Shown in pieces: positions 7,164 through 15,066 of a DNA stretch of 43,072 nt (positions are counted from its first letter, which is position 1; the number at the start of each line of letters is the position of its first letter). The DNA lies in the NCBI GenBank assembly GCA_026692705.1, contig JAPLOE010000126.1, forward strand, positions 1 through 43,072, given 5' to 3'. This DNA is from Planctomycetota bacterium (GTDB lineage Bacteria; Planctomycetota; UBA1135; GCA-002686595). A model generated the notes under the pieces. It made no database searches and was not told where the DNA came from. It worked only from the letters and a program-made list of their open reading frames with translations. A program made the position numbers and the translations under genes.

Positions 7164-9101
7164 TCACCCGGTGTTCGGCGTATCGATTTCCCATGGAGTC
7201 GCGGCCCCGCCGGAACGCGCCGGCGGGGCGCGCGCGTTGGCCTGGAAGCCGCGCTGGGCCTCGATCAGGCGCACGAACTCCTCGGCCACCGACACGTTCG
7301 AGCCCTCGAGCGCGCCGCCGTTGACCTGTCCGGCCTTGCCCTGCGCGCCCTTGGAGACCGTGCGCACGCCCGAGTTGGGCGTCTCCGACCACAGGTTGTC
7401 GCCGACCTCGCGCAGGCCGTTGTCGTTGACGAAGCTCGCGATGCCGAGCTCGCCCAGCACCTGGATCTGGCCGTTGGTGTAGAAGCCCTGGATGTCGCCG
7501 TCGGAGTTGACGGCCATGTTGGAGAGCTCGCCCACGCCGTAGCCGTCCTGGAAGTCGGCGAACACGCTCGCGCCCTGGCCGAACTGCGTCACGCCGTCGA
7601 ACAGGCCCGGCGTGCCGAAGTCGACCTTGACGGTCTGGGCGCTCTGGCCGGGGAACTGCACCGAGAAGCCCGAGTTCGCCGGCAGCGAGGCGATCGAGCC
7701 GTTGGAGTTGAAGCGCAGGCCGGTGACGAGGCCCGACACCGTGCCGTCGGCAGAACTGGGGATCATGTTCCACGAGGCGTCGTCCTGGCGCTCGAACGTG
7801 AGCGAGACCGTGTGCGACGTGCCGGCCGAGTCGAACACCTCGATCGACGTGGTGGTCTTGTCCGGGCCAGCGCCGGCGGTGGTCGTGATCAGCGAGTGCT
7901 GCGGCCAGTCCGTGCTGCCCGCGCCGCTCTGGTCGGAGAGCGTGAGCGACAGCCCCGTCGAGCCGGTCTGGTCCGCGCGGATCGAGAACTGGCCGGAGGT
8001 GGCGTCGAAGCTCGGCGTCGCGTTGGGGAAGGCGTTGTCGATGAACGTGAGCAGGTCGTTGACGGTCGTGCCGTCGTTGCCGGCGCCGTAGACGAAGCTC
8101 GCCAGCACGCTCGTGCCGTCGGTGTCGACGCCCGCGATCTCGATCACGTCGCCCGGCTGGTAGTCGACCAGGTTGGTCGGCAGGTCGTTGAGCGCGGTCG
8201 AGAGCGTCGCCGTCGACTCGGTGCCCGAGACCTGGCTGAGCGACAGGCCCGTGAGGGACGCGAGGTCCTGACCGCTCGCACCGCTCACCACCTTGAGCGT
8301 GCGCGCCGCGCCCGTGCGGTCGGTCGCGAGCTGTACGGCGCCGGCGTTGGCGACGGCCGTGACGCCCGTGGTCTGCGCGTTGATCGCGTTCGCGATGTCG
8401 AGCGCGGTGTAGGGCGCCGCCTGGCCGGCGAGCGACACCGTCTGCGGCGCGCCGCCGTCGACGACCACTTCCATCGTCCACGTCTGGCCGACGGGCACCG
8501 TGAAGGAGTTCGAGTTCACCGAACCCGAGAGCGACGCGCTCGTGCCCTGCTTGAGTGCCGTCGAGGCCGTCAGCACCTGCGCCAGCGGGCCGGTGATCGT
8601 CGCCGGCAGGTTGCCCGCGAAGCTGATCTGCGAGGTCTGCGTCGGCGGGAACAGCGAGGTCGTGTCGAGGTTGATCGGCTGGCCATTCAGGCCGAGCACG
8701 CGGAAGCCCGTGCGCTGGTCGACGAGCCGGCTGGTCGCGTCGAGGCCGAACGTGCCGACGCGCGTGTAGAGCGTGTTGTTGCCGTCGGACACCATGAAGT
8801 GGCCGCGGCCGTTGAGCGCGAGGTCGAACGTGCGGCCGGTGCTCGCCAGCGCGCCCTGATTGAAGTCGCGACCGATGTCGGAGAGCTGCACGCCGAGGCC
8901 GAGCTGCATCGGGTTGCGGCCACCGAGCGAACCCGACGGCAGCGACGCGTAGCGCAGCGTCTGGCTGAACTGGTCGCTGAACACCGCGCGCGCCGACTTG
9001 TAGCCGGGCGTGTTGGCGTTCGCGAGGTTGTTGCCGATGACCGAGATCCAGTTCTCGTGGGCCTGAAGACCGGAAAGGGCGGCGAAAAGTGCGCTGGGCA
9101 T
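7164..9101 (-). CDS. flgE: Flagellar hook protein FlgE, with an abnormal C-terminus
   Basis: 645 residues, long compared with ~400 in E. coli because of an enlarged central region. The N-terminus MPSALFAALSGLQAHENWIS leads into VIGNNLANANTPGYKSARAV, a hook signature, followed by NQGALASTGRTFDLALNGRG. The last conserved helix begins normally (NVSVAEEFVRLIEAQRGFQA, then NAR), but the expected closing segment of about 17 residues (a TTxDEMLQELVNLxR-like D0 helix) is absent. Instead the frame ends APPARSGGAATPWEIDTPNTG. A strong GC inverted repeat sits exactly where the homology stops. The D0 C-terminal helix is needed for hook polymerisation, so this is either a damaged gene or a sequence error. 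The start is the ATG at 9099-9101; flgD precedes it by 54 nt. Confidence 0.9.
   Translation of the reverse strand: MPSALFAALSGLQAHENWISVIGNNLANANTPGYKSARAVFSDQFSQTLRYASLPSGSLGGRNPMQLGLGVQLSDIGRDFNQGALASTGRTFDLALNGRGHFMVSDGNNTLYTRVGTFGLDATSRLVDQRTGFRVLGLNGQPINLDTTSLFPPTQTSQISFAGNLPATITGPLAQVLTASTALKQGTSASLSGSVNSNSFTVPVGQTWTMEVVVDGGAPQTVSLAGQAAPYTALDIANAINAQTTGVTAVANAGAVQLATDRTGAARTLKVVSGASGQDLASLTGLSLSQVSGTESTATLSTALNDLPTNLVDYQPGDVIEIAGVDTDGTSVLASFVYGAGNDGTTVNDLLTFIDNAFPNATPSFDATSGQFSIRADQTGSTGLSLTLSDQSGAGSTDWPQHSLITTTAGAGPDKTTTSIEVFDSAGTSHTVSLTFERQDDASWNMIPSSADGTVSGLVTGLRFNSNGSIASLPANSGFSVQFPGQSAQTVKVDFGTPGLFDGVTQFGQGASVFADFQDGYGVGELSNMAVNSDGDIQGFYTNGQIQVLGELGIASFVNDNGLREVGDNLWSETPNSGVRTVSKGAQGKAGQVNGGALEGSNVSVAEEFVRLIEAQRGFQANARAPPARSGGAATPWEIDTPNTG
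7204..7229. repeat. 10-bp perfect GC inverted repeat inside the 3' end of flgE
   Basis: Stem GCCCCGCCGG, loop of six bases, stem CCGGCGGGGC. It starts immediately after the codons for the conserved GFQANAR of FlgE, where the protein loses homology. There is no following T-run, so a terminator is unlikely. Such a stem is also a typical place for polymerase or assembly deletions. Confidence 0.75.
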
Positions 9102-9155
9102 GGTGCGGGGAGAGTGGGTTCGGGGTGGTGGGTCGTGGTGCGGAGCGCAGGGCGA

Positions 9156-9599
9156 TCAGGCGCCGGTGTCGGCCGTGGGCGGGACGCCGATCTCGAGCAC
9201 GCTGCCGAGCGGCACGCTCTTGCCGCCGATCTGCAGCTGGGCCGTGCCGTCCTCGATGCGGACCGCCTCGACCTTGCCCCACAGCTCGGTGCCCGCGTCG
9301 TCGGTGTAGAGCACGTCCTTGCCGATCAGCGCGCTCGAGCTGGTGAGCTGCTCGAGCACCGCGTTGGACTGCTGCAGCACCGCGAGGCCGACGATGTTGT
9401 CGTTGAGGTCGTTCATCTCCTCGAGCGACTGGAACTGCGCGAGCTGCGCGAGCATCTGGTCGTTCTTGGTCGGCTCCATCGGGTCCTGGTTCTTCATCTG
9501 CATCACGAGCAGGCTCATGAAGGCGTCCTTGCCGAGCGCGGATTCCTTGCCGCCGGAGAGCGAGATGGGATCGTTCGAGCTGATTCCGTCGATCTGCAT
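9156..9599 (-). CDS. flgD: Flagellar hook-capping (basal-body rod modification) protein FlgD
   Basis: 147 residues, at the short end for FlgD (231 in E. coli): the conserved N-terminal assembly segment is complete but the C-terminal domain is reduced. The diagnostic stretch is LGKDAFMSLLVMQMKNQDPM then EPTKNDQMLAQLAQFQSLEE near residues 22-62, followed by a small beta-rich C-terminal part (ALIGKDVLYTDDAGTELWGK onwards). FlgD caps the growing hook so that FlgE can polymerise. The start is the ATG at 9597-9599, 16 nt after the fliK stop. An upstream open frame extending to 10781 is arginine/serine-rich and only a shadow of fliK. Confidence 0.94.
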   Translation of the reverse strand: MQIDGISSNDPISLSGGKESALGKDAFMSLLVMQMKNQDPMEPTKNDQMLAQLAQFQSLEEMNDLNDNIVGLAVLQQSNAVLEQLTSSSALIGKDVLYTDDAGTELWGKVEAVRIEDGTAQLQIGGKSVPLGSVLEIGVPPTADTGA

Positions 9600-9615
9600 G
9601 GTCTGTTCCGTGAGT

Positions 9616-10887
9616 TCAGGCGTAGGTGTCGATCCCGCTCGTGGCGGGCAGGCGTGCGGAGAGCGCGCGGGCGAGGCTCGCCGGCGCGTTGAACTGGAGC
9701 GAGCGGCGCGTGGGCGCGGACTCGGGCGCCTCGTGGCGGCCCTCGCGCTCCTCGAGGCCGAGCTGCAGCGAGAGCTCGCCGCCGCCGAGACCCGCGCGCT
9801 CCAGCGCGGCCTCGAGCTCCGGCATCTGCTTCTGCAGGGCGTCGAGCGCCGAGCGCTTCTCGACGCGCAGCTCGGCATGGGCCGAACCGCCGCGCATCGT
9901 GACCTTGACCGAGATGCGGCCGAGCTCGCGCGGCTCGAGCTGGATCGTCGCCTGACGCAGCTCGGGCGAGAGCTGCAGGCGGATCTGGCGCAGCATGTCC
10001 GCCGCGCGCTCGGGCGTGACCGGCGGCTCGTTGCGCGGCGCGGACTTGGCGGCCTCGACCTCGGGGCGCGTCGCCGCCGTGGTCTCGCGCGGCGCGACCT
10101 CGCGCGTCGCGGCGTGCGTGCTCGTCGCGTCGTTGCGCGCGGCGGCCTCGAGCTTCTCCGCGCCCGCTGCGAGTTCCTTGGGCTGCAGCTCGTGCGCCTC
10201 GCCCTGCGCGGGCTGCGCGACTTCCTGGGCGACGTCCGTGCTCGCCGGAGCCTCGCCCTCGACCGCGAGCTCACCCTGCGGCGCTTCAACTGCCTCGTTC
10301 GCGCCCTCGAGCGCGAGGTTCGGCTTGGGCGCGAGCTTGGCGTGCGACTCGAGGCCCTTGCCCTGGCCGAGCTGCACCCCGAGCGTCTCCGTCGCCGGAG
10401 CCTGCTCGCCTTCGACCTGCGGAGCGCCCGCCGGCGTCTCGCCGCGCGCGGCCTTCGCAGGCTTCGCTTCGGTGCGAGCGGCGTCCGTCGCGCGCTCGGC
10501 GGTCGGTTCGTTGCAGGCCTGCGAACCTTCGTCGGCCTGCGTGTCCCGGGCCTTCGCGGCTTCCTCGACCTCACCCTGCGCCGGTGCGCGTTCGCGCGCC
10601 TCGTCGGTCGCTTGGGTCGAGCTCGACGACTCGGTCGTCTCCGTGGAGCGATTCCTGCGCTCGGACCGCTCGCTGCGGGCCTCACGGCGCTCGCGCGTCG
10701 CACTGAGTGTCTCGCGACGATCTTCGACGCGCTCTCCGGCGGCCTCGCGCTCGCGCAGGCGGCTGGAAAGCTTCGCGTCAAAACGTTCGCCGGCCTCGCT
10801 CCGCTGGGGGCTGGTAGGAGCGAGCCGCCCCGTGCCGGACGGCCCGCCCTCAGCTACCAAGGAACGGAGAAAGGGATGGTTCTCCAT
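9616..10887 (-). CDS. fliK: Flagellar hook-length control protein FliK
   Basis: 423 residues from the ATG at 10885-10887 (MENHPFLRSLVAEGG). The first ~290 residues are a low-complexity Glu/Ala/Arg/Thr-rich ruler region. The C-terminal FliK/Flg_hook domain is recognisable as AADMLRQIRLQLSPELRQAT then IQLEPRELGRISVKVTMRGG and AHAELRVEKRSALDALQKQM near residues 295-370. FliK sets hook length and switches export specificity. Two upstream in-frame ATGs (10899, 11019) are rejected because the first lies between the -12 box and the predicted +1 and the second lies upstream of the promoter. The chosen start is only ~4 nt after the predicted +1. First gene of fliK-flgD-flgE. Confidence 0.9.
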   Translation of the reverse strand: MENHPFLRSLVAEGGPSGTGRLAPTSPQRSEAGERFDAKLSSRLREREAAGERVEDRRETLSATRERREARSERSERRNRSTETTESSSSTQATDEARERAPAQGEVEEAAKARDTQADEGSQACNEPTAERATDAARTEAKPAKAARGETPAGAPQVEGEQAPATETLGVQLGQGKGLESHAKLAPKPNLALEGANEAVEAPQGELAVEGEAPASTDVAQEVAQPAQGEAHELQPKELAAGAEKLEAAARNDATSTHAATREVAPRETTAATRPEVEAAKSAPRNEPPVTPERAADMLRQIRLQLSPELRQATIQLEPRELGRISVKVTMRGGSAHAELRVEKRSALDALQKQMPELEAALERAGLGGGELSLQLGLEEREGRHEAPESAPTRRSLQFNAPASLARALSARLPATSGIDTYA

Positions 10888-10901
10888 CGTGCCCTCCATG
10901 G

Positions 10902-10917
10902 AGCAAGGGCGGTGCCA
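10902..10917 (-). promoter_or_regulatory. Sigma-54 (RpoN) -24/-12 promoter of the fliK-flgD-flgE operon
   Basis: The minus strand reads TGGCACCGCCCTTGCT: TGGCAC, five bases, TTGCT, matching the -24/-12 consensus. The GC of the -12 element is at 10904-10903, so +1 is predicted near 10891, about 4 nt before the fliK ATG at 10887. It is the second such promoter in the window and shares its upstream element with the first. Confidence 0.88.
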
Positions 10918-10988
10918 AGCGCCGGAATGCCCGCGAAAGTGGCTGGGAGCGGGGTCGGTGCGCGCGAGCAGGGAAAGACCGTCCCCCC

Positions 10989-11016
10989 GCCGGAAGGAAA
11001 CGCCGGAAGGCCTTTC
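10989..11016. promoter_or_regulatory. Tandem candidate activator sites upstream of the fliK sigma-54 promoter
   Basis: Two direct copies of GCCGGAAGG (10989-10997 and 11002-11010) spaced 13 bp start to start; the second is part of the 15-mer GCCGGAAGGCCTTTC shared with the flgF promoter region. The first copy begins 72 bp upstream of the -24 box, exactly the distance of the single site at the flgF promoter. The rest of the 10888-11207 gap between fliK and the divergent cytochrome gene shows no further gene. Confidence 0.6.
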
Positions 11017-11207
11017 CATCTGCGACTTCCTTCGTATTCCGGGGGCTCCACAGGGCCTGCTTTGGAACCGTTCCCGATCGGCGTGCGTCGGGTAGTCTTG
11101 GCTGCTCGGTCCACGCCCCTCCGGGCGGGGCTGAGCGTGCGTGCGTCTCCGGCCCGGTCCGGGCGCGCCGCCCCAAAGGAACCTCCACGAGTCTCGAGCT
11201 CCACCTC

Positions 11208-14153
11208 ATGAGTCACGCCCCGCGTTTCGCTCTCGCTGCCGCCCTGCTGCTCGCCCCGGTGGCCCTGAACCAGCAGGCCCAAGCGCAGCTGCTCTCCACG
11301 CAGCACGCCCAGGTCCACTCGGTCGCCGCCCACCCCTCCAACCCACGCGAGGTCTGGGTCTGCAACCGCGACAACAACTCGGTCTCGGTCGTCGACACCG
11401 CCATCGGCTCCGCCACGCACGAGATCCCCGTCGGCGTCCGCCCGATGTCGCTCTCGTTCAGCGCCGACGGCAGCCGCGTGTACGTCGCCAACCAGCGCGG
11501 CGACATCCCGGTGACGGCCAACTTCGTCACGGGCTTCGGCACGAACAGCTCGCGCGGCTCGGTGACGGTGATCGACGTCGCCACGCGCGCGGTCGTCACG
11601 ACGATCGGACAGGTCGGGACCGAGCCCTACGGCGTCGCGGTCTCGCCCAACGGCCGCTTCTTCGTCGTCTCGGGCTTCCGCTCGGGCACGATCAAGCTCT
11701 ACCGCACGTCGAACAACTCGCTGGCGGCGAGCCACCAGTACATGAACGACGTGAGCCACATCCCGGCTCCGTTCACGATCGCCGACGTCGACTCCAACCG
11801 CGACGGCATGGCCGACCTCGGCGAGCCGCGCGCCTTCACGATCCGCGCCGACAGCACGCGCCTGTACGTGACGCACAACCGCTCGCCCTTCGTGTCGGTG
11901 CTCGACATCGCGCTCGACGCCAACGGCGACCCGACCGGCCTCACGCTGGCCGGCAAGATCGACCTCGACACGTACCCCTACGACCCGATCTACAACCCGA
12001 CGCCGGTGCGCTCGATCCAGAGCCAGGGCCTGCCGCGCTTCACCGACGACGTCGCGCTCTCGCCCGACGGCACGCGCGCGCTCGTGCCGCACCTGCTGCA
12101 CAACATCAACCACGACGTCAACTTCAGCTACCCCGCGTGGTTCCCCGGCGATTTCGCCAACCGCGTGTACCCGGCGCTGAGCCTCGTCGACGTGCAGGCC
12201 GGCACCTTCGCGGCGCCCGGCGACCAGTCGCGGCGGCTGCACAACGAGCTGCAGGACGACCTGACTCCGGCCGAGTACGCGGCCTTCGGTCGCGCGGCCG
12301 CGACGCCGGTCGGCATCGCGACGGTCGGCGGTGCGGGCGAGCCCGTCACCGGCGGCACGATGGAAGTGCACGTCGCGGGCCTCGCGCCCGGCCAGACCGC
12401 GGTGCTCTACATCGGCCCCCAGACCGACATCGACCGCGGCTCGCTCGGCGTGCAGTACGTGCTGCCGCGCCGCGCGTTCCCCGTGCCGCCCTCGGGCGTC
12501 GTGCAGATCCCGATCCCGGCGCGCGCGGCGCTGCGCGACACGCAGATCTACGCGCAGGCGGTGGTCTTCACCGGCGGCTTCCTGACGCAGTTCTCCAACG
12601 GCCTGAAGACGCGCTTCGAACGCACTGGCACGGGCCTCAACAAGCTCGGCCACCGCGCCGGCCACCCCAGCCGCGTCGTCTACAACTCCGACGGCACGCG
12701 CGCGCTGATGCTCAACCGCGGCTCCGAGGACGTCTTCCTGTACGACGTCAACGGCTCCGACCTGCGCCTCGCCGCCGTGTACCCGCCGCGCATCGACTTC
12801 CAGGAGCGCGCCTCGCTCGACACGTCGACGCCGATGGGCGACCTGCCGACCGGCATCGTCGCGGTCGACGACCCGACGACCTCCAACGACGACGCGCTCG
12901 TGTACGTGATGAACGAGCTGACGCGCTCGCTCACGGTGCTGCGCGTCGACTGGGCCGCGCGCACGATCCTGCCCGAGTCCGCGCAGATCCCCACGCGGCT
13001 CTCGCCCGACCTGTACACGCCTTCGCAGATCCTCGGCGACGAGCTGTTCGAGGACGCCTCGCGCGCCCAGACCACCGGCGCTCCGGGCACGATCGGCGAG
13101 TTCAACAACTCGTGCGCCTCGTGCCACTTCGAGGGCGGCGAGGACGGCAACGTCTGGCAGCGCCCGGCGGGCCCGCGCAGCACGATGCCGACCTACGGCG
13201 GCACGCTCGGCACCGGCCTCATGCTGTGGAAGGGCGTGCGCCTCAACATGGGCGAGACGGGCCCGATGTTCGGCGGCGAGAACGGCGGCCACGGCCAGCT
13301 CTCGAACGCCGAGCAGCAGGCGCTGGTCGACGCGCACGAGACGATGCCCGTGCCGCTCAACCCCCACCTCGACCCGGTGACCGGCGACCTGACGCCGCTG
13401 GCGGCGCTCGGCCGTGACCTGTTCTTCGGGGAGGACTCGACGGGCCTCAACCCGACGCTGCGCCGCGCCGGCTGCGCCGACTGCCACGCCATGGTCGATC
13501 CCTTCGGCTCCGGCGGCGCGCGCGGCTTCACGATGGACTTCGTCGACCCGACGCTCTCGGGCGGCGAGAACCTCGAGCAGATGGACCCGACCTGCTTCTC
13601 GCTGCAGGGCAACGTCGTCGCGATCAACGTCCGCAACATCAACAGCGGCGTGAACATCGACTTCAACAACGACGGCCAGCCAGACCCCGACCGCAACTCG
13701 GACGGGTACATCGACGTCGAGACCTACGCGCCGATGAACGCGGACCGCAACGACCCGTTCCAGCGCGACGACGGCAACAGCTACCCCTGCCCGCTCGATC
13801 CGCAGGATCCGCAGAGCCCGCTCAAGACGTTCCTCCGCGACCAGCGCGTGTTCTCGATCCCGACCAAGTTCGGCGTGTTCTCCAGCGGCCCGTACTTCCA
13901 CGACCACGTGGCGTACTCGCTGCGCACGATCCTCGACCCCGAGGCGCAGGCGATCAGCCCGATCTACGGCTCGCCGGCGTTCCCCTCGGGCCCCGCGTTC
14001 CCGGGCATGAACAAGTTCTTCAACGAGTTCCACGACGTGCGTGGGCACGAGCAGTTCGCCCCGGGCGCGTCGAAGGTGCAGGTCAACCTGCTCAGCGGCG
14101 CGAACGTCAACCAGGACATCGAGGCCCTGCTCGCGTTCATCCAGTCGATCTGA
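11208..14153 (+). CDS. Secreted beta-propeller / di-haem cytochrome c fusion protein
   Basis: 981 residues with a Sec signal peptide (MSHAPRFALAAALLLAPVAL, cleavage near AQAQ). The N-terminal part is a YVTN-type beta-propeller: VWVCNRDNNSVSVVDTA, PVGVRPMSLSFSADGSRVYV and EPYGVAVSPNGRFFVVSG are consecutive blades. A second part (~residues 610-980) has two haem-binding CXXCH motifs, C636-ASC-H640 and C756-ADC-H760, and GVFSSGPYFHDH near the end, a distal-loop motif of MauG/cytochrome c peroxidase-like proteins. It should act in the periplasm or outside, transferring electrons or reducing peroxide; the substrate is unknown. It also carries Ca-loop-like DxNxDG segments (DVDSNRDG, DFNNDGQPD). Monocistronic, with its own terminator; no haem-maturation genes nearby. 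Confidence 0.85.
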   Translation: MSHAPRFALAAALLLAPVALNQQAQAQLLSTQHAQVHSVAAHPSNPREVWVCNRDNNSVSVVDTAIGSATHEIPVGVRPMSLSFSADGSRVYVANQRGDIPVTANFVTGFGTNSSRGSVTVIDVATRAVVTTIGQVGTEPYGVAVSPNGRFFVVSGFRSGTIKLYRTSNNSLAASHQYMNDVSHIPAPFTIADVDSNRDGMADLGEPRAFTIRADSTRLYVTHNRSPFVSVLDIALDANGDPTGLTLAGKIDLDTYPYDPIYNPTPVRSIQSQGLPRFTDDVALSPDGTRALVPHLLHNINHDVNFSYPAWFPGDFANRVYPALSLVDVQAGTFAAPGDQSRRLHNELQDDLTPAEYAAFGRAAATPVGIATVGGAGEPVTGGTMEVHVAGLAPGQTAVLYIGPQTDIDRGSLGVQYVLPRRAFPVPPSGVVQIPIPARAALRDTQIYAQAVVFTGGFLTQFSNGLKTRFERTGTGLNKLGHRAGHPSRVVYNSDGTRALMLNRGSEDVFLYDVNGSDLRLAAVYPPRIDFQERASLDTSTPMGDLPTGIVAVDDPTTSNDDALVYVMNELTRSLTVLRVDWAARTILPESAQIPTRLSPDLYTPSQILGDELFEDASRAQTTGAPGTIGEFNNSCASCHFEGGEDGNVWQRPAGPRSTMPTYGGTLGTGLMLWKGVRLNMGETGPMFGGENGGHGQLSNAEQQALVDAHETMPVPLNPHLDPVTGDLTPLAALGRDLFFGEDSTGLNPTLRRAGCADCHAMVDPFGSGGARGFTMDFVDPTLSGGENLEQMDPTCFSLQGNVVAINVRNINSGVNIDFNNDGQPDPDRNSDGYIDVETYAPMNADRNDPFQRDDGNSYPCPLDPQDPQSPLKTFLRDQRVFSIPTKFGVFSSGPYFHDHVAYSLRTILDPEAQAISPIYGSPAFPSGPAFPGMNKFFNEFHDVRGHEQFAPGASKVQVNLLSGANVNQDIEALLAFIQSI

Positions 14154-14172
14154 CGGACGCGCCAGAACGTGT

Positions 14173-14216
14173 GCCGCCCCGCGTCAGGCGACTGACGCGG
14201 GGCGGCGTTGTTTTCT
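14173..14216 (+). terminator. Strong intrinsic terminator after the cytochrome gene
   Basis: Perfect 15-bp stem GCCGCCCCGCGTCAG / CTGACGCGGGGCGGC (14173-14187 and 14192-14206) with a GCGA loop, followed by GTTGTTTTCT. It is the clearest Rho-independent terminator in the window. It begins 20 bp after the stop of the 981-residue gene and also lies 20 bp beyond the stop of the convergent rpiA. Confidence 0.93.
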
Positions 14217-14235
14217 CGAGCTCTTCCGCGCGTGC

Positions 14236-14922
14236 TCAGCGCTGGCGCACTTCGGCCCGGCCGTCGGGGTGACCGATCACGAGCGCATGCGCGAGGCCGA
14301 CGAACAGGCCCGACTCGACCACGCCGGGGATCGCGTCGATGGCGCGCTCGAGCGCGGGCACGTCGGCGATGCCGGAGGCGAAGCGGCAGTCGAGGATCTC
14401 GTTGTGGTTGTCGGTCAGGTACGTCGCGCCGTCGCGCGTGGTGCGCAGCTTCGGTTCGCAGCCGAGCTTGGCGAGCGCGCGCCGCACCACGGGCCGCGCG
14501 AAGGGCGCGACCTCGACCGGCAGGGCGAACGTGGTGCCAAGGCGCGGGACGACCTTCTCAGGCCCGACGACGATCACGACGCGGCGCGCGATCGAGGCCA
14601 CGACCTTCTCGCGCAGGAGCGCCCCGCCGCCGCCCTTGACCATCGCGAAGTCGCCGTCGATCTCGTCGGCGCCGTCGATGCACAGGTCGAGGCTCTCGAC
14701 CTCGTCGAGCGTGGCGAGCGGGATGCCGAGCTCGAGCGCCTTGCGCTCGGTGTCGAGCGAGGTCGGCACGCCGCGCACCCGCAGGTGGCCCGCGCGGATG
14801 CGCTCGGACAGCGCCAGCAGCGTGAAATAGACCGTGGAGCCGGTTCCCAGGCCCAGGGTCATGCCATCGGTGACGAACTCGGCCGCGCGGCGCCCGGCGA
14901 CTTCCTTGGGGCTCTGGTTCAT
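14236..14922 (-). CDS. rpiA: Ribose-5-phosphate isomerase A
   Basis: 228 residues, the normal RpiA length. It interconverts ribose-5-phosphate and ribulose-5-phosphate in the pentose phosphate pathway. Active-site motifs are complete: LGLGTGST at residues 23-30 (phosphate binding), DGADEID at 83-89, and KGGGGALLREK at 96-106 containing the catalytic glutamate. The start is the ATG at 14920-14922 (MNQSPKEVAG); the far longer upstream open frame is antisense to feoA/feoB and not coding. It is divergent from feoAB and probably monocistronic. Confidence 0.96.
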   Translation of the reverse strand: MNQSPKEVAGRRAAEFVTDGMTLGLGTGSTVYFTLLALSERIRAGHLRVRGVPTSLDTERKALELGIPLATLDEVESLDLCIDGADEIDGDFAMVKGGGGALLREKVVASIARRVVIVVGPEKVVPRLGTTFALPVEVAPFARPVVRRALAKLGCEPKLRTTRDGATYLTDNHNEILDCRFASGIADVPALERAIDAIPGVVESGLFVGLAHALVIGHPDGRAEVRQR

Positions 14923-15028
14923 GCAGGCAGGGCCCTTGGAGCGGGTCCCGTGCCGCAGATCGTAGGGCTCCCTGCGCACGAGGGCCACTTCCCCAAAACG
15001 CCGCGGACGGGGTACATTCTCCTTGTCA

Positions 15029-15045
15029 TTGAGATTCAGTCTCAA
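15029..15045. promoter_or_regulatory. Fur-box-like palindrome upstream of feoA
   Basis: TTGAGATTCAGTCTCAA: 6-bp arms TTGAGA/TCTCAA around TTCAG. Read as the 7-1-7 core TGAGATT-C-AGTCTCA, it matches the symmetry of Fur operators (TGATAATNATTATCA type) with one mismatched pair. It lies 22 bp before the feoA GTG in one of the few less GC-rich stretches. Iron-dependent repression of feoAB is a reasonable inference; a DtxR-type regulator cannot be excluded. Confidence 0.6.
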
Positions 15046-15066
15046 GAAGCCGATACTGCTCCACCC

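Noticed and set aside
7201-7235. GC hairpin at the flgE end as a terminator
   Set aside because: No U-tract follows, and the reading frame continues through it.
7065-9692. 875-codon plus-strand open frame over flgE/flgD
   Set aside because: Shadow of flgE: arginine-rich, without start signal or similarity, and flgE is clearly the real gene.
10888-11019. Longer FliK start sites at 10899 and 11019
   Set aside because: The 10899 ATG lies between the -12 box and the predicted +1; the 11019 ATG lies upstream of the promoter and inside the candidate activator region.
10854-14048. 1064-codon open frame antisense to the cytochrome gene
   Set aside because: It is rich in Arg, Val, Ala, Glu and His with no domain, and mirrors the codon structure of the cytochrome gene. 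This is a usual by-product of high GC at third positions.
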